Source of the DNA: Roseovarius salinarum
Lineage (GTDB): Bacteria; Pseudomonadota; Alphaproteobacteria; Rhodobacterales; Rhodobacteraceae
Direction: 5' to 3'
Assembly: GCF_002834145.1 (NCBI RefSeq)
Contig: NZ_PHNT01000006.1
Span: forward strand, 98,605-162,604
DNA: 64,000 bases
Shown here: positions 62,517 to 64,000 of the stretch, piece by piece
How the letters are laid out: the number at the start of each line of letters is the position of its first letter
Position numbering within the stretch: the stretch's first letter is position 1
Program-made: the position numbers and the translations under genes
Notes under the pieces: model-generated
Told to the model about the DNA's origin: nothing
What the model saw: only the letters and a program-made list of their open reading frames with translations
Databases searched by the model: none

Positions 62517-62558
62517 GGTCATCCTGCCCGAAATATTCCCGCCGGGGGCCCCTGGCCC
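62517..62558 (-). repeat. Dispersed intergenic element, copy C
   Basis: On the minus strand: CCCCCGGCGGGAATATTT then CGGGCAGGATGACC. Three differences from copy A in the 18-base core. It lies in the 78-base gap between ffh and the acetyltransferase gene. Confidence 0.6.
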
Positions 62559-62585
62559 CGCGGCTTGCACCGGAGGCCGCCTGAC

Positions 62586-63191
62586 ATGCCCGCCCGCAAC
62601 ATCCCCGTCCTCGAAACGCGACGCCTGCGCCTGCGGGGCCCCGAGCCCGAGGACTATCCCAACTTCAAGGCGACCTTCGCCTCATACCGCTCGCGGTTCA
62701 TGGGCGGGCCGCTGAACAAGTACGAGACCTGGATGCTCTACGCCGCCGAGATCGGTCACTGGCATATCCGCGGCTTCGGCATGTGGATGATCCACGACAA
62801 GGACACCGACGAAACCTACGGCATGGCCGGCGGCTGGTTCCCCGCCGCCTGGCCGGAGCGCGAGATCGCCTGGATCATCTGGCCCGAGAAGGCCGGCCAC
62901 GGCTATGCGCTGGAGGCCACGCACGCCGTGCGTGGCTACCTTTACGATACGCTCGGCTGGGAAAGCGCGGTCAGCTATCTTGACCCCAAGGATCTCGATT
63001 CCATCCGGCTGGCCGAACGGCTTGGCTGCGTCAAGGACAAGCAGGCCCAGAGCATCGACGGCCACGACGCGGTCTACCGCCACCCCGCGCCGGAGCAGTT
63101 GAAATCCGGCCAGCTCCGCGACGGCATCGAGCTGGAGATCAGCCACTACTGCGATCCGCTTTTCAGGCCGAAGGGGTTTCCCGTTGACTGA
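62586..63191 (+). CDS. GNAT-family N-acetyltransferase (RimJ/RimL type)
   Basis: 201 residues. The N-terminal LETRRLRLRGPEPEDYPNF is typical of RimJ/RimL-like GNATs, and the acetyl-CoA loop falls in EIAWIIWPEKAGHGYALEATHAV. The substrate is unknown. The 3' end overlaps the chorismate mutase start by eight bases, linking it to the ffh-rpsP string. Confidence 0.82.
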   Translation: MPARNIPVLETRRLRLRGPEPEDYPNFKATFASYRSRFMGGPLNKYETWMLYAAEIGHWHIRGFGMWMIHDKDTDETYGMAGGWFPAAWPEREIAWIIWPEKAGHGYALEATHAVRGYLYDTLGWESAVSYLDPKDLDSIRLAERLGCVKDKQAQSIDGHDAVYRHPAPEQLKSGQLRDGIELEISHYCDPLFRPKGFPVD

Positions 63192-63480
63192 TCACGCCGC
63201 CCGCGCCGCCCAGTTGCTCAGTGAGCACCGCGAGAGCATCGACCGGCTCGACGCGATCCTCGTCTATACACTGGGCGAGCGCTTCAAGCACACCCAGGCG
63301 GTCGGCCGGCTCAAGGCCGAACACGACCTTCCCCCGTCCGATCCGGACCGCGAGGCGGCCCAGATCGCGCGGCTCGAAGACCTGGCGGACCGGGCCGACC
63401 TGGACCCCGAGTTCGCCAAGAAGTTCCTGAACTTCATCATCGCCGAGGTCATTCAGCACCACAAACGGCATCACTCGTAG
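63184..63480 (+). CDS. Chorismate mutase (AroQ type)
   Basis: 98 residues. All-helical AroQ fold: [30 protein letters not shown] carries the catalytic Arg and Lys of helix 1, and [17 protein letters not shown] the C-terminal helix. It converts chorismate to prephenate, the substrate of the pheA product at 25257. It starts with TTG at 63184, overlapping the acetyltransferase stop; no ATG fits. Confidence 0.88.
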   Translation: MTDHAARAAQLLSEHRESIDRLDAILVYTLGERFKHTQAVGRLKAEHDLPPSDPDREAAQIARLEDLADRADLDPEFAKKFLNFIIAEVIQHHKRHHS

Positions 63481-63532
63481 GCTGCGTGACACCACGCACC
63501 GTCCCACGCCATTCGAAAAAGGAGAAACGACA

Positions 63533-63901
63533 ATGGCCATGAAAATCCGCCTCGCTCGCGGCGGCTCCAAGAAACGCCCCTTCTACCGGATCGTCGCCGC
63601 CGACGGGCGCATGCCCCGCGACGGCCGCTTCATCGAGCGCCTCGGCACCTACAACCCGCTGCTGCCCAAGGACAGCGAGGACCGCGTGAAGATGAACACC
63701 GAGCGCGTGCAGTACTGGCTGGACCAGGGCGCGCAGCCCACCGAGCGGATCGCGCGGATGCTCGAGGCCGCCGGCCTGCGCGAAAAGACCCAGCGCAACA
63801 ACCCCAACAAGGGCACGCCGGGCAAGAAGGCGCAGGAACGCGCCGCCGAGAAGGCCGAGAAGGCCGCGGCCGCCTCCGCAGAGACCGCCGGCGAGGACTG
63901 A
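63533..63901 (+). CDS. rpsP: 30S ribosomal protein S16
   Basis: 122 residues. [40 protein letters not shown] is split by nothing unusual and is diagnostic of bS16. An Ala/Glu/Lys-rich C-terminal extension (from about residue 84) is typical of alphaproteobacteria. The ATG at 63533 has AAGGAG eight bases upstream. rimM and trmD normally follow. Confidence 0.96.
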   Translation: MAMKIRLARGGSKKRPFYRIVAADGRMPRDGRFIERLGTYNPLLPKDSEDRVKMNTERVQYWLDQGAQPTERIARMLEAAGLREKTQRNNPNKGTPGKKAQERAAEKAEKAAAASAETAGED

Positions 63902-63916
63902 ACCGGAGGCGCCGGG

Positions 63917-64000
63917 ATGTCCATGCTCGCCCGAGTGGACGCCGCGCCGGCGGGCGCTGCCGGCCGCGCGGCGCGGCCGGCGCCCGGGGGGCGCGCGTGA
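63917..64000 (+). CDS. Possible 27-residue leader peptide before the next gene
   Basis: ATG 63917 follows CCGGAGG; the frame ends with TGA at the last base of the window. The product is Ala/Gly/Arg/Pro-rich without recognisable features. The final GTGA could be the coupled start of the expected rimM gene. It may be spurious. Confidence 0.2.
   Translation: MSMLARVDAAPAGAAGRAARPAPGGRA

Noticed and set aside
63904..63914. CCGGAGGCGCC after rpsP, resembling the start of the dispersed element in reverse
   Set aside because: Only 11 bases match and the conserved GGGAGTATTT part is absent; it is better read as a ribosome-binding site context.
1..64000. Prophage, integrative element, toxin-antitoxin or defence island
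   Set aside because: No integrase, transposase, terminal repeats, tRNA attachment site or defence-type genes were seen; gene content is housekeeping and respiratory throughout.

Overview
The window is GC-rich, densely packed chromosomal DNA of an alphaproteobacterium. It is almost certainly a member of the Rhodobacteraceae (Roseobacter/Rhodobacter group). The grounds are gene content and order: split F0 ATP synthase genes with a b' subunit (atpI-B-E-X-F), ccoNOQP plus ccoGHIS under FnrL-type boxes, rpsU divergent from a COQ9 gene, a DUF1013/TrcR regulator, an ffh ... aroQ-type chorismate mutase ... rpsP string, and dimethylglycine/sarcosine dehydrogenase with a GcvT tail. I see no phage, insertion sequence, CRISPR array, tRNA or rRNA.

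Layout. 1-6.4 kb: the end of a methylamine-type dehydrogenase, an RluA pseudouridine synthase, an odd kinase-like protein, two glycosyltransferases and an aldehyde dehydrogenase. 6.5-18 kb: peroxiredoxin, a secreted beta-propeller-like repeat protein, an aspartoacylase-type hydrolase, two tandem paralogous membrane proteins, TrcR, RNase T2, a sialidase-like/membrane protein pair, quinone oxidoreductase, COQ9, rpsU and an FAD amine oxidase. 18-21 kb: recR-ybaB-dnaX with the SRP RNA just upstream. 21-27.7 kb: a 5'-nucleotidase-family enzyme, NudC, an SRPBCC protein, a small secreted tandem-repeat protein, prephenate dehydratase and a three-heme cytochrome c. 27.9-33.7 kb: a YejABEF-type peptide ABC importer. 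33.7-49.3 kb: the oxygen-response block (hemN, fnrL, an orphan membrane histidine kinase, a universal stress protein, ccoNOQP, a LysR regulator, ccoGHIS). 49.3-54.8 kb: a D,D-carboxypeptidase, a second tandem-repeat protein, clpS, a methyltransferase, an SDR and hemF. 54.9-57.6 kb: the F0 ATP synthase operon. 57.8-64 kb: ArsR and LysR regulators, acylphosphatase, azoreductase, ffh, an acetyltransferase, chorismate mutase and rpsP.

How the parts fit. FnrL (four N-terminal Cys) presumably controls the cbb3 oxidase and its assembly genes: FNR boxes lie ahead of ccoN and usp (two boxes), ahead of ccoG, and between hemN and fnrL. The cbb3 oxidase and the membrane-anchored three-heme cytochrome c are both respiratory electron carriers. 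Both coproporphyrinogen III oxidases, oxygen-independent HemN and oxygen-dependent HemF, are encoded here, 18 kb apart. The SRP RNA and Ffh, the two parts of the SRP, are also both in the window.

Most unusual items. Two unlinked genes (24.8 and 51.1 kb) encode small secreted proteins made almost wholly of a 14-15 residue repeat (core DLDxNDRxTMNxIA) behind near-identical signal peptides. A kinase-like protein carries what looks like an acyl-CoA-synthetase C-terminal domain. The cytochrome c_y-like protein is triplicated. A dispersed intergenic element (core CCTCCGGCGGGAGTATTT) occurs three times. Several small genes under 60 codons are called here from the sequence: ccoS, a 51-residue protein before the LysR gene, and a possible antisense gene before ffh.
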